This document shows, piece by piece, positions 1 to 7,919 of a stretch of 35,667 nt of DNA. The translations under genes and the position numbers were made by a program. The notes under the pieces were generated by a model. It saw only the letters and a program-made list of their open reading frames with translations, searched no databases and was not told the origin of the DNA. Where the stretch lies: positions 1 to 35,667 of the forward strand of contig CAMBDE010000017.1 in NCBI GenBank assembly GCA_945865295.1, given 5' to 3'. Source of the stretch: Chitinophaga pinensis. GTDB lineage: Bacteria > Bacteroidota > Bacteroidia > Chitinophagales > Chitinophagaceae. Each line of letters starts with the position of its first letter. Position 1 is the stretch's first letter.

Positions 1-271
1 AAGTATATACACGCATCCTATTGGGTTTCATGGCCATGCAGCAGGCACGACCATTGGCATGTGGGATTTCCAAAATGGTGTACCAGGTTCTGGCGATTAC
101 ACGATGAAGGCCAATACCTGTTACTCCATTGAATTAAATGCAACACATACATTAGCAGGTTGGGACAAGCCAGTGAAAGTAGCACTAGAACAGAATGGTT
201 ATTTTAGTGGAACACGATTTGACTATATCGATGGAAGACAAACTAAAATTCATGCTATACAACCGAAATAG
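1..271 (+). CDS. M24 family metallopeptidase, C-terminal fragment
   Basis: The open frame enters from the left edge (frame of position 2) and ends at TAA 269-271, so only the last ~89 residues are present. They include a THPIGFHGHAAG segment and a YSIELN segment. These resemble the late metal-ligand region (His, then Glu) of M24 creatinase/Xaa-Pro aminopeptidase folds, as in Bacteroidota M24 peptidases that carry HPxGxHGHxAGPTIG. The family is known for dinuclear-metal hydrolysis of peptide bonds; the substrate cannot be judged from this fragment. The methionine at 59 is internal to the domain and is not the start. A strong terminator follows at 322-351. The family call is fairly secure; export status and full length are not visible. 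Confidence 0.75.
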   Translation, partial: SIYTHPIGFHGHAAGTTIGMWDFQNGVPGSGDYTMKANTCYSIELNATHTLAGWDKPVKVALEQNGYFSGTRFDYIDGRQTKIHAIQPK

Positions 272-321
272 TTTTTGCAAAGTATAAAAAATAAAAATTA
301 TCATCAGTCATTCTAATTATA

Positions 322-351
322 AAAAAAGCCCCGACTTATCGGGGCTTTTTT
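322..351 (+). terminator. Intrinsic terminator after the M24 gene
   Basis: Stem GCCCCGA / TCGGGGC with a CTTA loop, flanked by A6 on the left and T6 on the right. It can therefore act in both directions, ending the M24 gene on the plus strand and serving the PiT gene that ends at 428 on the minus strand. Confidence 0.85.
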
Positions 352-427
352 GTAGTAATATTTTGTAGTAATATTTTTAAAAAAGTATATAAAAATTATT
401 ATTACTCATTCAAATTATTATCAGTAT

Positions 428-2140
428 TTATTTAGTAAAATAATGTACAATAAAATAGGTAACAGCTGCCAGTACACCACTTACAGGAATAGTTAAAATC
501 CATGCCCATAATAGGTTGGAGGTTACACCCCATCTTACGGCACTTAAACGTTTAGTAGCACCTACTCCAATAATAGATCCTGTAATGGTATGTGTAGTTG
601 AAACGGGTATACCCATTTGACCTGTAAAAAATAAAGTGAATGCACCCGCTGTTTCAGCAGCTACTCCTTCAAGTGGGGTTACCTTGGTAATTTTAGAACC
701 CATTGTTTTGATAATTTTCCAACCACCACTCATGGTACCTAAGCCAATAGCTAAATAACAAGAAACTGGAACCCAATCTGGTAATTGACTAAAGTCTTGC
801 ATGCTTCCATTGGCAATTAGTGCAGCACCAATAATACCCATCACCTTTTGAGCATCATTACCACCATGTCCAATACTGAAGGCTGCCGAACTAAACAACT
901 GTAATTTTTTAAACATATAAGCAACGGTACGAGCTGTAGGCGTTTTTATTTTCTCTACATACAAATAAATGATCATAAATAAAATAGAAGCACCAATAAT
1001 ACCGTATACAATTACTGAATTATCTGCTTTGTCAATTTCACTTCCAAAAGTTTTTTCAATATTGAATTTGGTTATTTTTGCTTTTACCTTTTCTATATTT
1101 TTATCGGCAATAGGGTAAATACTATTTACAATTGTTAAAGCTGAGTCCAGGCTAATAGTACCTTCTAAGTATAATTTTAAAGGCTCTTTATATTCTTCTG
1201 TTTTATCTTTTGCAATAACGTAAATTGCTTTTGCCTCTTTATCTTCTGCCGATTTTGCTTCTACTACTAAAAAATCGTTTGCGTTTCTAACGTCATCTTT
1301 TAATTTGCTAACTGCCACATTTTTTAACCAGCCACTATCTTTTGCAATGCTTGCAATTTTATCCGCTGAGGAATTATCAAAATCAGATAAATAAGGTACT
1401 AAATTATTATATGAAGCGTTAGCCTTTTCTAGTTTTCCTTCATTCAATTGCAAGGCCGATAGCAATTCAGCATTGCCTTGTTTATTTTTAAGATCACCTT
1501 TAATAGTGGCAATTTCTTTTTGGTATTTATCTATGCTATAGAACTTTTGAACGTTCTCTTTTATTTTAGTGTCTTCAAATTTATCAAACAATAGCACAGT
1601 ACCAGCAGTGGCAATAATTATAATGGCAAACCGCCACCATAAATTCCGCATAATGGTTACCACGGATATAAAAATAGATATTATGATACCTATAATGGGC
1701 GCTAAGAATATAAATAAAACTGTTTTTATGATTGTGTCGCTGTCTACTATTTTAGCCCAAGAATAATCGATTCCTTTAAGCATGAGTGCATGCGCAATAG
1801 CTGCACCTGCAAAACCTCCAATTAAAGTATGTGAAGAAGAAGAGGGAAGACCATACCACCAAGTAAGTAAGTTCCAGAAAATAGCTGCGATTAAACCGGA
1901 GAAAATAACGGGCAAGGTAATAAAGTCTTTGTAAACGGTTTTGCTAATAGAGTTGGCTACTGCGTGGTCTTTAAAAATCCAAAATGCTACTGAATTAAAT
2001 AAGGCCGCCCATAATACTGCTTGAAAAGGTGTTAACACCTTGGTAGAAACCACCGTGGCAATAGAATTGGCTGCATCATGGAATCCATTGATATAGTCAA
2101 ATATTAGCGCAAGAGCTATAATGATAATTAATAAAGTCAT
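428..2140 (-). CDS. PiT-family inorganic phosphate transporter with a large central insertion
   Basis: About 570 residues. The N-terminal PiT repeat signature (GFHDAANSIATVVSTK, residues ~19-34) and the C-terminal repeat signature (GHGGNDAQKVMG, ~424-435) are both present, with hydrophobic helices around each, so this should be an inner-membrane phosphate:cation symporter. Between the two halves lies a polar, Lys/Glu-rich, probably helical segment of ~185 residues (~188-373) that small PiT proteins lack. I chose the ATG at 2140 because it starts directly before the first helix and lies 22 bp after the DUF47 stop. An in-frame ATG at 2191 would overlap the upstream gene by 29 bp and add a 17-residue leader. 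The gene forms an operon with the DUF47 gene upstream. Specificity for phosphate is inferred from family. Confidence 0.9.
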   Translation of the reverse strand: MTLLIIIIALALIFDYINGFHDAANSIATVVSTKVLTPFQAVLWAALFNSVAFWIFKDHAVANSISKTVYKDFITLPVIFSGLIAAIFWNLLTWWYGLPSSSSHTLIGGFAGAAIAHALMLKGIDYSWAKIVDSDTIIKTVLFIFLAPIIGIIISIFISVVTIMRNLWWRFAIIIIATAGTVLLFDKFEDTKIKENVQKFYSIDKYQKEIATIKGDLKNKQGNAELLSALQLNEGKLEKANASYNNLVPYLSDFDNSSADKIASIAKDSGWLKNVAVSKLKDDVRNANDFLVVEAKSAEDKEAKAIYVIAKDKTEEYKEPLKLYLEGTISLDSALTIVNSIYPIADKNIEKVKAKITKFNIEKTFGSEIDKADNSVIVYGIIGASILFMIIYLYVEKIKTPTARTVAYMFKKLQLFSSAAFSIGHGGNDAQKVMGIIGAALIANGSMQDFSQLPDWVPVSCYLAIGLGTMSGGWKIIKTMGSKITKVTPLEGVAAETAGAFTLFFTGQMGIPVSTTHTITGSIIGVGATKRLSAVRWGVTSNLLWAWILTIPVSGVLAAVTYFIVHYFTK

Positions 2141-2162
2141 CTTGAATAAATTAAGGAATAAA

Positions 2163-2810
2163 TTAAGCGTACTTGATAATAATAGATTCAACTACATTGG
2201 AAACATCTTCAATTTTATCGGTGGCAATTTCAAGTACTTGATATATTTCTCTTTTCTTAATTACTTCTTTAAAATCGTTCTCCTGTTCAAATAGTCTTTC
2301 AATACTCATGTCAAAAATATCATCTGCCTGATTTTCAATGCTATTCACCTTAATCATGGCTTCAGTCATTTCCTTAATATTATTCATATTGCGAAGTCCC
2401 AAGACCACTTTTTTAGTTTCTAGCGTACCTTGTAAAATTAATTCTGCTAGTTTGTGTATACCTGTATCGTTAGGGTTTACTTTATAAAAATTAATTTTTT
2501 TAGCAGAGGCATAGATATAGTCTGCAATATCATCTAGGGAAGAAGCTAAATAGTGAATGTCTTCTCTATCAAATGGAGTTATAAAGTTTCTACCTAATTC
2601 AGTAAAAATAGAATGTGTTAAATCATCGTTCTTATGTTCTAGGTTTTCAATCTGTGCTAAAATATTAGCTCTTACATCGGCATCTGGTTCGTTGACCATT
2701 TCTTTTAATTTGATGCCCATTTCATGAACATGTTCAGCTACTTCTTCGAATAATTGAAAGAAAACTCTATCCTTTGGCAAGAAAATTTTCATGATTGAAT
2801 TGAAGTTCAT
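2163..2810 (-). CDS. DUF47 (PhoU-like) family protein, PiT partner
   Basis: 215 residues, almost entirely helical and acidic, matching the DUF47/TIGR00153 family related to PhoU (for example the FLPKDRVFFQLFEEVAEHV start and the SSLDDIADYIYASAKK helix). Such proteins are commonly encoded directly upstream of PiT transporters and are thought to modulate them from the cytoplasm. Here the gene ends 22 bp before the chosen PiT start, so the two are very probably co-transcribed. ATG at 2810 begins the conserved N-terminus; a second ATG six codons later is possible. The leader carries two hairpins (2851-2872 and 2934-2955) that could influence expression. Confidence 0.88.
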   Translation of the reverse strand: MNFNSIMKIFLPKDRVFFQLFEEVAEHVHEMGIKLKEMVNEPDADVRANILAQIENLEHKNDDLTHSIFTELGRNFITPFDREDIHYLASSLDDIADYIYASAKKINFYKVNPNDTGIHKLAELILQGTLETKKVVLGLRNMNNIKEMTEAMIKVNSIENQADDIFDMSIERLFEQENDFKEVIKKREIYQVLEIATDKIEDVSNVVESIIIKYA

Positions 2811-2850
2811 AATAGGCGTTTTATAGGTTTGAATAATGCTTCACAAAAGT

Positions 2851-2872
2851 CCCCTTTTGGGTTCAAAAGGGG
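2851..2872. promoter_or_regulatory. Leader hairpin upstream of DUF47-PiT operon
   Basis: Perfect 9-bp inverted repeat CCCCTTTTG / CAAAAGGGG with a 4-nt loop, 41 bp upstream of the DUF47 start codon. Read on the minus strand it would form in the operon leader; it is followed there only by a short T-run (ACTTTTG). It could be an RNA structure or a protein site. Function unknown. Confidence 0.5.
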
Positions 2873-2933
2873 TTCAGGCCTATATTACCAAATTGTTACC
2901 AAATACAGGGTAGCATGAATAGGCAATAAAAAA

Positions 2934-2955
2934 GGGAGCCGTTTTCACGGCTCCC
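2934..2955 (-). terminator. Terminator-like hairpin inside the pit-operon leader
   Basis: Perfect 9-bp stem GGGAGCCGT / ACGGCTCCC with a 4-nt loop. On the minus strand it is followed by T6 (TTTTTTATT), the layout of an intrinsic terminator; on the plus strand the tail is weak. It lies between two divergent genes, where no gene ends. It therefore terminates either a short minus-strand leader RNA or an unseen small transcript. With the hairpin at 2851-2872 it accounts for most of the structure in this 315-bp gap; I see no coding frame here. Confidence 0.6.
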
Positions 2956-3125
2956 TTATAAAATCCATAGCTTTCCCCAAAAAGCTTCTCAAAAGAACTC
3001 CATTTGAAGAAATATAATATCCAATTGAGTTACCTATTAAGTTTCGTAATAGGTTATTTCCTATATTTAGGTACTAGAACCCATATACTAAATAAGTTAT
3101 TTACCTAATTTACAATTGATAATCA

Positions 3126-4532
3126 ATGAATTACGCAAAATCTATACTATTTTCCATTTTTCTCTCATTAGTCTTTATAATAAGGGCTAATGCAGCGATT
3201 ATTCAGCTCCCAGAACATTTTAAAATTACTAATAGTCCATTTTTAGATAAGATAACTAGTATCCAAGACCTTGAATGCAAGGTTTTTCTATCCAAGCAAA
3301 ATGAAATCATTCCTGTAGACGGAACCATTTTTAAAACGAATGGGCAGGAGCTGATAAAGACGAAAGAGAAGCTTTACTTATTAATATCGCAAACAGGGGT
3401 TATTTATCAATTAGAAGATAAGGTCGATTCTAGCTATTCTTTTCACCGAATTGATAACACTATTAATATTAATTACAATATAGCGTGTAATAATTTTGTT
3501 TGGGACAACCATATTTATAGTTATGGGGGCTATGGTTTTTGGAAATTAAATGGACATCTAAGGGCATTTAATTTTTTAGACAAGGAATGGGATATCGTAC
3601 CCGCTAATAATGAAATCATATCTAATGGGCATAATTGGTTTTCCAAAAATGAAGGTAGAGTATATGTACCCTTTCAAGCTATCGTTAATGCAGGAATTGT
3701 GGGCCCTGAAAGTATAAAAGGAACAAAAAATTATGATAGTTATTACTTAGACATTGCTACTAAGAAATGGGTAAAGTTAGGATCGATGCATGCGAACGCT
3801 AAAAAATTGATAGAAGAAGCTAGTATAACAAATTCATTTCTTAACATTGACAGCGGATACATTTATTTAAATCAAGACGAAGCGTATTATTTTAATTTCA
3901 TTGCAAATAAAATATATAAGTCTAATAATTCAGAATTGAATCAATTTTTTATAAGAAGGGCGAATAGTAATGATATTTTTTTATACAAAGATTCTATATT
4001 TAGTTTTAGTCCAGAAAATCAATCCTTTTTTACCAAAAAATTCTCGTCCAATTCATTCGAACAACTGAATTATGCTATTTGGGGGCTTGATGATAATTAT
4101 TTTTATGTTATTATTTTCATAATTTTTATTTTAACTGTATTTGTTTTTTCTATTTGGCTATTTAATAGAAGTGTTAGTAAGAAATTAGAACAGTCGCAAC
4201 TTAAAATTTTAAAGTCGAAGTCGGTCAATCAGGCCTTTGTGGGCACGGAAGTGGCCTTAATTACCTTATTACTTAAAAATTCTAAACAAAGCATGAATGT
4301 AGAAATTAATGAAATTAATCATGTGTTGGGTATCAAGGATAAAAATGTGGGACTACAGAAAAAAGTGAGAAGTGATATGATTAACGCTATTAATGAAAAG
4401 TACCAATTCATTACACAATCTGAATTACAGCTTATAAGTAGTGTGCGCAAGGAAGATGATAAAAGGTTTTATGAATACTTTATTTCGGCTACTGAAATAA
4501 AATCTATTGAGCGAATTTTAGAGCAAAATTGA
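3126..4532 (+). CDS. Single-pass membrane protein, kelch-like outer domain, unknown cytoplasmic domain
   Basis: 468 residues. An N-terminal signal peptide (residues 1-23) precedes a ~300-residue extracytoplasmic region with kelch/beta-propeller-like pieces (for example HIYSYGGYGFWKLNGH, where a Gly-rich strand is followed by aromatic strands). One transmembrane helix follows at ~325-347 (FYVIIFIIFILTVFVFSIWLF), then a basic, helical cytoplasmic tail of ~120 residues beginning with an SKKLEQSQLKILKSK helix. I do not recognise the tail from a named family; its GTEVALITLLLKNS and QKKVRSDMINAINEKY stretches could form a winged-helix-like regulatory domain. The topology resembles a one-component sensor. 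The heme receptor gene starts 94 bp downstream, but no functional link is shown. Confidence 0.7.
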   Translation: MNYAKSILFSIFLSLVFIIRANAAIIQLPEHFKITNSPFLDKITSIQDLECKVFLSKQNEIIPVDGTIFKTNGQELIKTKEKLYLLISQTGVIYQLEDKVDSSYSFHRIDNTININYNIACNNFVWDNHIYSYGGYGFWKLNGHLRAFNFLDKEWDIVPANNEIISNGHNWFSKNEGRVYVPFQAIVNAGIVGPESIKGTKNYDSYYLDIATKKWVKLGSMHANAKKLIEEASITNSFLNIDSGYIYLNQDEAYYFNFIANKIYKSNNSELNQFFIRRANSNDIFLYKDSIFSFSPENQSFFTKKFSSNSFEQLNYAIWGLDDNYFYVIIFIIFILTVFVFSIWLFNRSVSKKLEQSQLKILKSKSVNQAFVGTEVALITLLLKNSKQSMNVEINEINHVLGIKDKNVGLQKKVRSDMINAINEKYQFITQSELQLISSVRKEDDKRFYEYFISATEIKSIERILEQN

Positions 4533-4626
4533 TTTGTCATAAAATTGTAAAATTACACTACTCTCGGCCTAAGTTTTATCATGAATATATCAATGGATGT
4601 ATTCAAAGTTCGAGCTTTGCGGCTCG

Positions 4627-6720
4627 ATGTCTAAGAAGCCCTTACTATTTTTATTTTTTATTATTCCTCAATGCTTATGGGGCCAGGCAAAGTTTGTAAA
4701 AGATACCTTATTTGCCAATAGCGATAGTGTTGTAGTTACAGCTACCAGAACAGAGAGAAAATTAAACAACCTTACCGTTCCTGTTACCATCATCAATGCA
4801 AAAACAATCCAACAAAATGGGTCTTTGCGTTTGACGGATATCTTAAAAGAACAAACTGGTATCAACTTGACTAGTGGTTTTGGCGCAGGTATACAGTTAC
4901 AAGGGCTTAATCCAGACTATACTATTATATTAATCAATGGAGAGCCCTTGGTTGGACGCACTGCCGGGGTATTGGATTTAAATAGAATCGCTTTAGGGAA
5001 TATTAAAAAAATTGAAATTGTAAAAGGCCCCTCCTCCAGTTTATATGGAAGTGAAGCCATGGCGGGTGTTATTAATATTATTACCGATGCAAGCATGGGT
5101 GCGCCACTGACAATGGGTCTGAGGTATGGAACTTACAATACAGTAGATGCTAATCTTGAAACAAAATTACAAACCAGCAATTTTCAATACCAAGGATTTA
5201 TAAATAGTTATAATACAGATGGATATAGTATTCGTCCCAATAGCAATAGTCGCGTTACCACACCCATTGACCGATATTCAACCACTCAACAAATTAAATG
5301 GGATCTATCTAGTAAAACTAATTTTGTCCTGAATACACGTTTTACCAATGAGCAAATTCAAAATGAAATTGCAGTAGCTAATAATGGCGTCACTATTTAT
5401 TCAATTGGGAAAGAAAATATTAAAGATGTAAATGCATCTGCTACATTAAATCATCGTTTTTCTAAAGCTTTAAAAACGAGTCTAAGAACTTATACAACCA
5501 CCTACGATGCTGTGCAAAATTTGTTAACCATTAACGGGGTGCCTTATAGAGATGTATTGAATCATAATTTTAAGCGTATAGAAAATCAGACCGATTGGAA
5601 TCTTAACAAAAATATACAAACGGTCTTTGGTATTGGTGCAGTTTGGGAAGGCGTGACAAGTAGTCGTTATGATAGTGAAAAAGTAAGGAAGCAAAAGGAT
5701 ATTCAATACGCATTTACACAATGGGAGTGGAAGCCATTGGAGCAATTTACTTTAATTGGTGGATTAAGATTTGATCAAAATACCCAGTTTACTTCTGCAT
5801 ATAGTCCTAAGATTTCAATGTTATATAAGTTAAATCCACAGCACCAATTTAGATTCAGCGTTGGCCAGGGTTTTAAAGCACCAGATTTTAGACAACTGTT
5901 TTTAGACTTTACCAATGCAGCTGCGGGAAGTTATAGTGTATTTGGTTCTGCACAAGCTCAACAAGTGATTGCCAAATTAGAGGCACTAGGACAAATTGGA
6001 AATTTATTTTCCAATTATTATTTATTAAAAGCACTTAAGCCGGAATATTCTAATGGTGTTCACTTTACATGGGATTGGAAAATCAATACTCGTTCTGCAT
6101 TGTCCTTGCAATTATTTAGAAATGATATCAAAAATTTAATTGAAACACAGCAGGTAGGTACTTACATCTCAGGCGCTCAAATTTATAGTTATTTAAATAT
6201 TGGACGTGCCTTTACGACTGGATTTGAATTAGAAGGGCAGTATAAATTCAACTCAAATTGGACGCTTAGCGGCGGGTATCAGTATTTACGCACAGGCGAT
6301 AAAGACCAGATTGCAGATATTAAATCAGGCACAGTCTATACCAAAAATAGCCAAGGCTATAGCAGACTCCTGAAGCTGAACGAATATGTTGGTTTGCCAA
6401 ATACAAGTAAGCATAAACTACAAGTCAAATTAAATTATAATTCCCCCAAGGGTTATTACTTGAATCTAAGAGCCATTTACAGAAGCAAGTGGGCGGTGAA
6501 TAACAATAACGGCAATGAAGTTTTTGACAATGGTGATGTATTTGCTAGTGGCTATGTTGCTGTTAATAGTGCTGCTGGTAAAACATTCAAAAACGGGTTA
6601 AGTATTCAAGGAGGGGTAGATAATATATCTAATTATATCGATGCCACAAACCTGCCTAATTTACCTGGAAGAACTTTTTATACAAGTGTTAAGTATCAAT
6701 TACAAAAAAATAAAAAATAA
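4627..6720 (+). CDS. TonB-dependent outer-membrane receptor, probably heme/hemoprotein (HmuR-like)
   Basis: 697 residues from ATG 4627, chosen because it begins the signal peptide MSKKPLLFLFFIIPQCLWGQA; an in-frame ATG at 4597 would put ten non-signal residues in front. A TonB-box-like SVVVTATRTER is followed by a plug domain (~35-155, with LTDILKEQTGINL, ILINGEPLVGR and IEIVKGPSSSLYGSEAMAGVINIIT as separate motifs), then a long beta-barrel rich in alternating aromatic strands. The next gene, 14 bp downstream, encodes a HmuY-family heme-binding lipoprotein, so the likely substrate is heme or a hemoprotein. That assignment is from context, since the receptor itself could carry other substrates. 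A TAAGTTTT element at 4570 could be part of the promoter. Confidence 0.88.
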   Translation: MSKKPLLFLFFIIPQCLWGQAKFVKDTLFANSDSVVVTATRTERKLNNLTVPVTIINAKTIQQNGSLRLTDILKEQTGINLTSGFGAGIQLQGLNPDYTIILINGEPLVGRTAGVLDLNRIALGNIKKIEIVKGPSSSLYGSEAMAGVINIITDASMGAPLTMGLRYGTYNTVDANLETKLQTSNFQYQGFINSYNTDGYSIRPNSNSRVTTPIDRYSTTQQIKWDLSSKTNFVLNTRFTNEQIQNEIAVANNGVTIYSIGKENIKDVNASATLNHRFSKALKTSLRTYTTTYDAVQNLLTINGVPYRDVLNHNFKRIENQTDWNLNKNIQTVFGIGAVWEGVTSSRYDSEKVRKQKDIQYAFTQWEWKPLEQFTLIGGLRFDQNTQFTSAYSPKISMLYKLNPQHQFRFSVGQGFKAPDFRQLFLDFTNAAAGSYSVFGSAQAQQVIAKLEALGQIGNLFSNYYLLKALKPEYSNGVHFTWDWKINTRSALSLQLFRNDIKNLIETQQVGTYISGAQIYSYLNIGRAFTTGFELEGQYKFNSNWTLSGGYQYLRTGDKDQIADIKSGTVYTKNSQGYSRLLKLNEYVGLPNTSKHKLQVKLNYNSPKGYYLNLRAIYRSKWAVNNNNGNEVFDNGDVFASGYVAVNSAAGKTFKNGLSIQGGVDNISNYIDATNLPNLPGRTFYTSVKYQLQKNKK

Positions 6721-6733
6721 AAACAAATATATC

Positions 6734-7381
6734 ATGAAAAAAAATCTAACAAAATTTGCGTTATTCTTAAGCTTAGGCCTTGCATTGGTTGCTTGTACAA
6801 AAGACGAAGAGACAATTGTTATTCCAGTGAGTGCCATTACAGTGAATAATCTTGCAGCAGATACGGTAACAGGATTAGGTGTTGATGGCAGACCTCAAAG
6901 TGCAGGTACGACTACTTATTATAGTCTAGTGGATAATAAAGCAATAGCTTCAACCGATGCCGCTTCAACTAAATGGGATATTGCTTTTTCGTCTACTAAA
7001 ATTTTAGTGAATTGCGGTACTAGTGGTCCAGGTATTGGAGGCGCTTTTGTATTTAAAGGATTGTTTAATGAATTAAAAACGATTCCAGCAGATTCAAGCT
7101 TTGCAATAGACAATACCAACGCAGCCTCTTTTGCAATTCCATTGGGAAGCGGAAGAGCATGGTACACTTATGATGGATTGACGACACTAGTTAGTCCAAT
7201 TGCGGGTCGTGTCTTAGTGATTAGAACTGCAACAGGCAAATTTGCAAAAATTGAAATTCTAAATTATTATAAAGGAGGGGTAACCTTACCAGCGACTGCA
7301 TCAGTGAACGATAAATTATTCAAGCAGCGTTACTACACATTTAGATATGCGTATCAACCAAATGGTTCTAAGACGTTTTAG
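6734..7381 (+). CDS. HmuY-family heme-binding lipoprotein
   Basis: 215 residues from ATG 6734, 14 bp after the receptor stop, so co-transcribed with it. The signal peptide ends in a lipobox LVAC (Cys21), predicting a lipoprotein displayed at the cell surface. The body carries the HmuY pattern: a KWDIAFSSTKI strand, then NCGTSGPGIGGAF, later KFAKIEILNYYKGG and a final YYTFRYAYQ strand. Known HmuY proteins capture heme from host proteins and pass it to the partner TonB receptor. The upstream in-frame ATG at 6641 lies inside the receptor gene and is not credible. The 3' end overlaps the convergent DUF4442 gene by 14 bp. Confidence 0.88.
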   Translation: MKKNLTKFALFLSLGLALVACTKDEETIVIPVSAITVNNLAADTVTGLGVDGRPQSAGTTTYYSLVDNKAIASTDAASTKWDIAFSSTKILVNCGTSGPGIGGAFVFKGLFNELKTIPADSSFAIDNTNAASFAIPLGSGRAWYTYDGLTTLVSPIAGRVLVIRTATGKFAKIEILNYYKGGVTLPATASVNDKLFKQRYYTFRYAYQPNGSKTF

Positions 7382-7856
7382 ATTTAAAACTCCAAGTGAT
7401 CAAAAACTCCGCAACGGTCTCGTTCGCGGAGTTTTTTCCTTTAGACATACATACAATCGTTTTACCTTCCCCTGTTTCGATAGATTCATTGATGGCTGCT
7501 TGGATTAACGCACCATCTTCACAAGTAAAAAGCACAGTGCCAGTTGCCTTTTTAATAAAATTCACTTCCATCTTTACGACCAACATGCTAATCTTTGGAT
7601 TGCGTTGGTACACCTGTGCAAATGCCAGCATGCCGGAACACATTTCTGCAGCCATTGCTTCTACTGCGAAGTAAATAGATTTAAAAGGATTTTGACTGAA
7701 CCATGAATACTTGATTTTAACAGTGCAAGTAGTTGAATCAAAATGTACAATCCTGAGTCCAGAAAAAAATGCAGCAGGTAATTTCTGAAACAGAAAAAAA
7801 CGAAATTGAATAGGGCTACTAATTAAGGCACTAAATTTTTTAAAATTTGGGTTCAT
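7368..7856 (-). CDS. DUF4442 hotdog-fold protein (thioesterase-like)
   Basis: 162 residues. The sequence fits the DUF4442 branch of the hotdog fold: a basic aromatic N-terminus (FKKFSALISSPIQFRFFLFQ), then strands with KYSWFSQNPFKSIYFAVEAMAAEMCSG in two parts, where the helix after the first strand is the hotdog sausage, and a terminal EFLITWSFK strand. Relatives are predicted acyl-CoA thioesterases acting in the cytoplasm, but no substrate is established. No signal peptide. The last codons overlap hmuY by 14 bp and contain the heme-operon terminator, including the codons for NSANETVAEF. Confidence 0.75.
   Translation of the reverse strand: MNPNFKKFSALISSPIQFRFFLFQKLPAAFFSGLRIVHFDSTTCTVKIKYSWFSQNPFKSIYFAVEAMAAEMCSGMLAFAQVYQRNPKISMLVVKMEVNFIKKATGTVLFTCEDGALIQAAINESIETGEGKTIVCMSKGKNSANETVAEFLITWSFKSKTS
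7402..7437 (+). terminator. Intrinsic terminator of the heme operon, inside the opposing gene
   Basis: Stem AAAAACTCCGC / GCGGAGTTTTT, extended inward by AACG / CGTT around a GTCT loop with one bulged C, and ending in T6 on the plus strand. It lies 21 bp after the hmuY-like stop but within the C-terminal codons of the convergent DUF4442 gene (7368-7856), so these bases serve as both protein code and terminator. Confidence 0.8.
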
Positions 7857-7919
7857 ATCTGCTGAATTATCCTTAAATATAATAGATAAACCTTAATTTA
7901 GACCACTAAACGTTGCTTT

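Noticed and set aside
351..376. Tandem 13-bp repeat (TGTAGTAATATTT twice) after the first terminator
   Set aside because: Short AT-rich tandem duplication with no gene or motif attached; probably slippage.
4533..4626. Possible riboswitch before the TonB receptor
   Set aside because: Only a short GAGC/GCTC pairing near the start codon; no cobalamin or other riboswitch core is visible and the HmuY neighbour argues for heme.
7396..7674. 92-codon plus-strand frame antisense to DUF4442
   Set aside because: It lies within a recognised hotdog-family gene and starts just at the heme-operon terminator; no domain seen.
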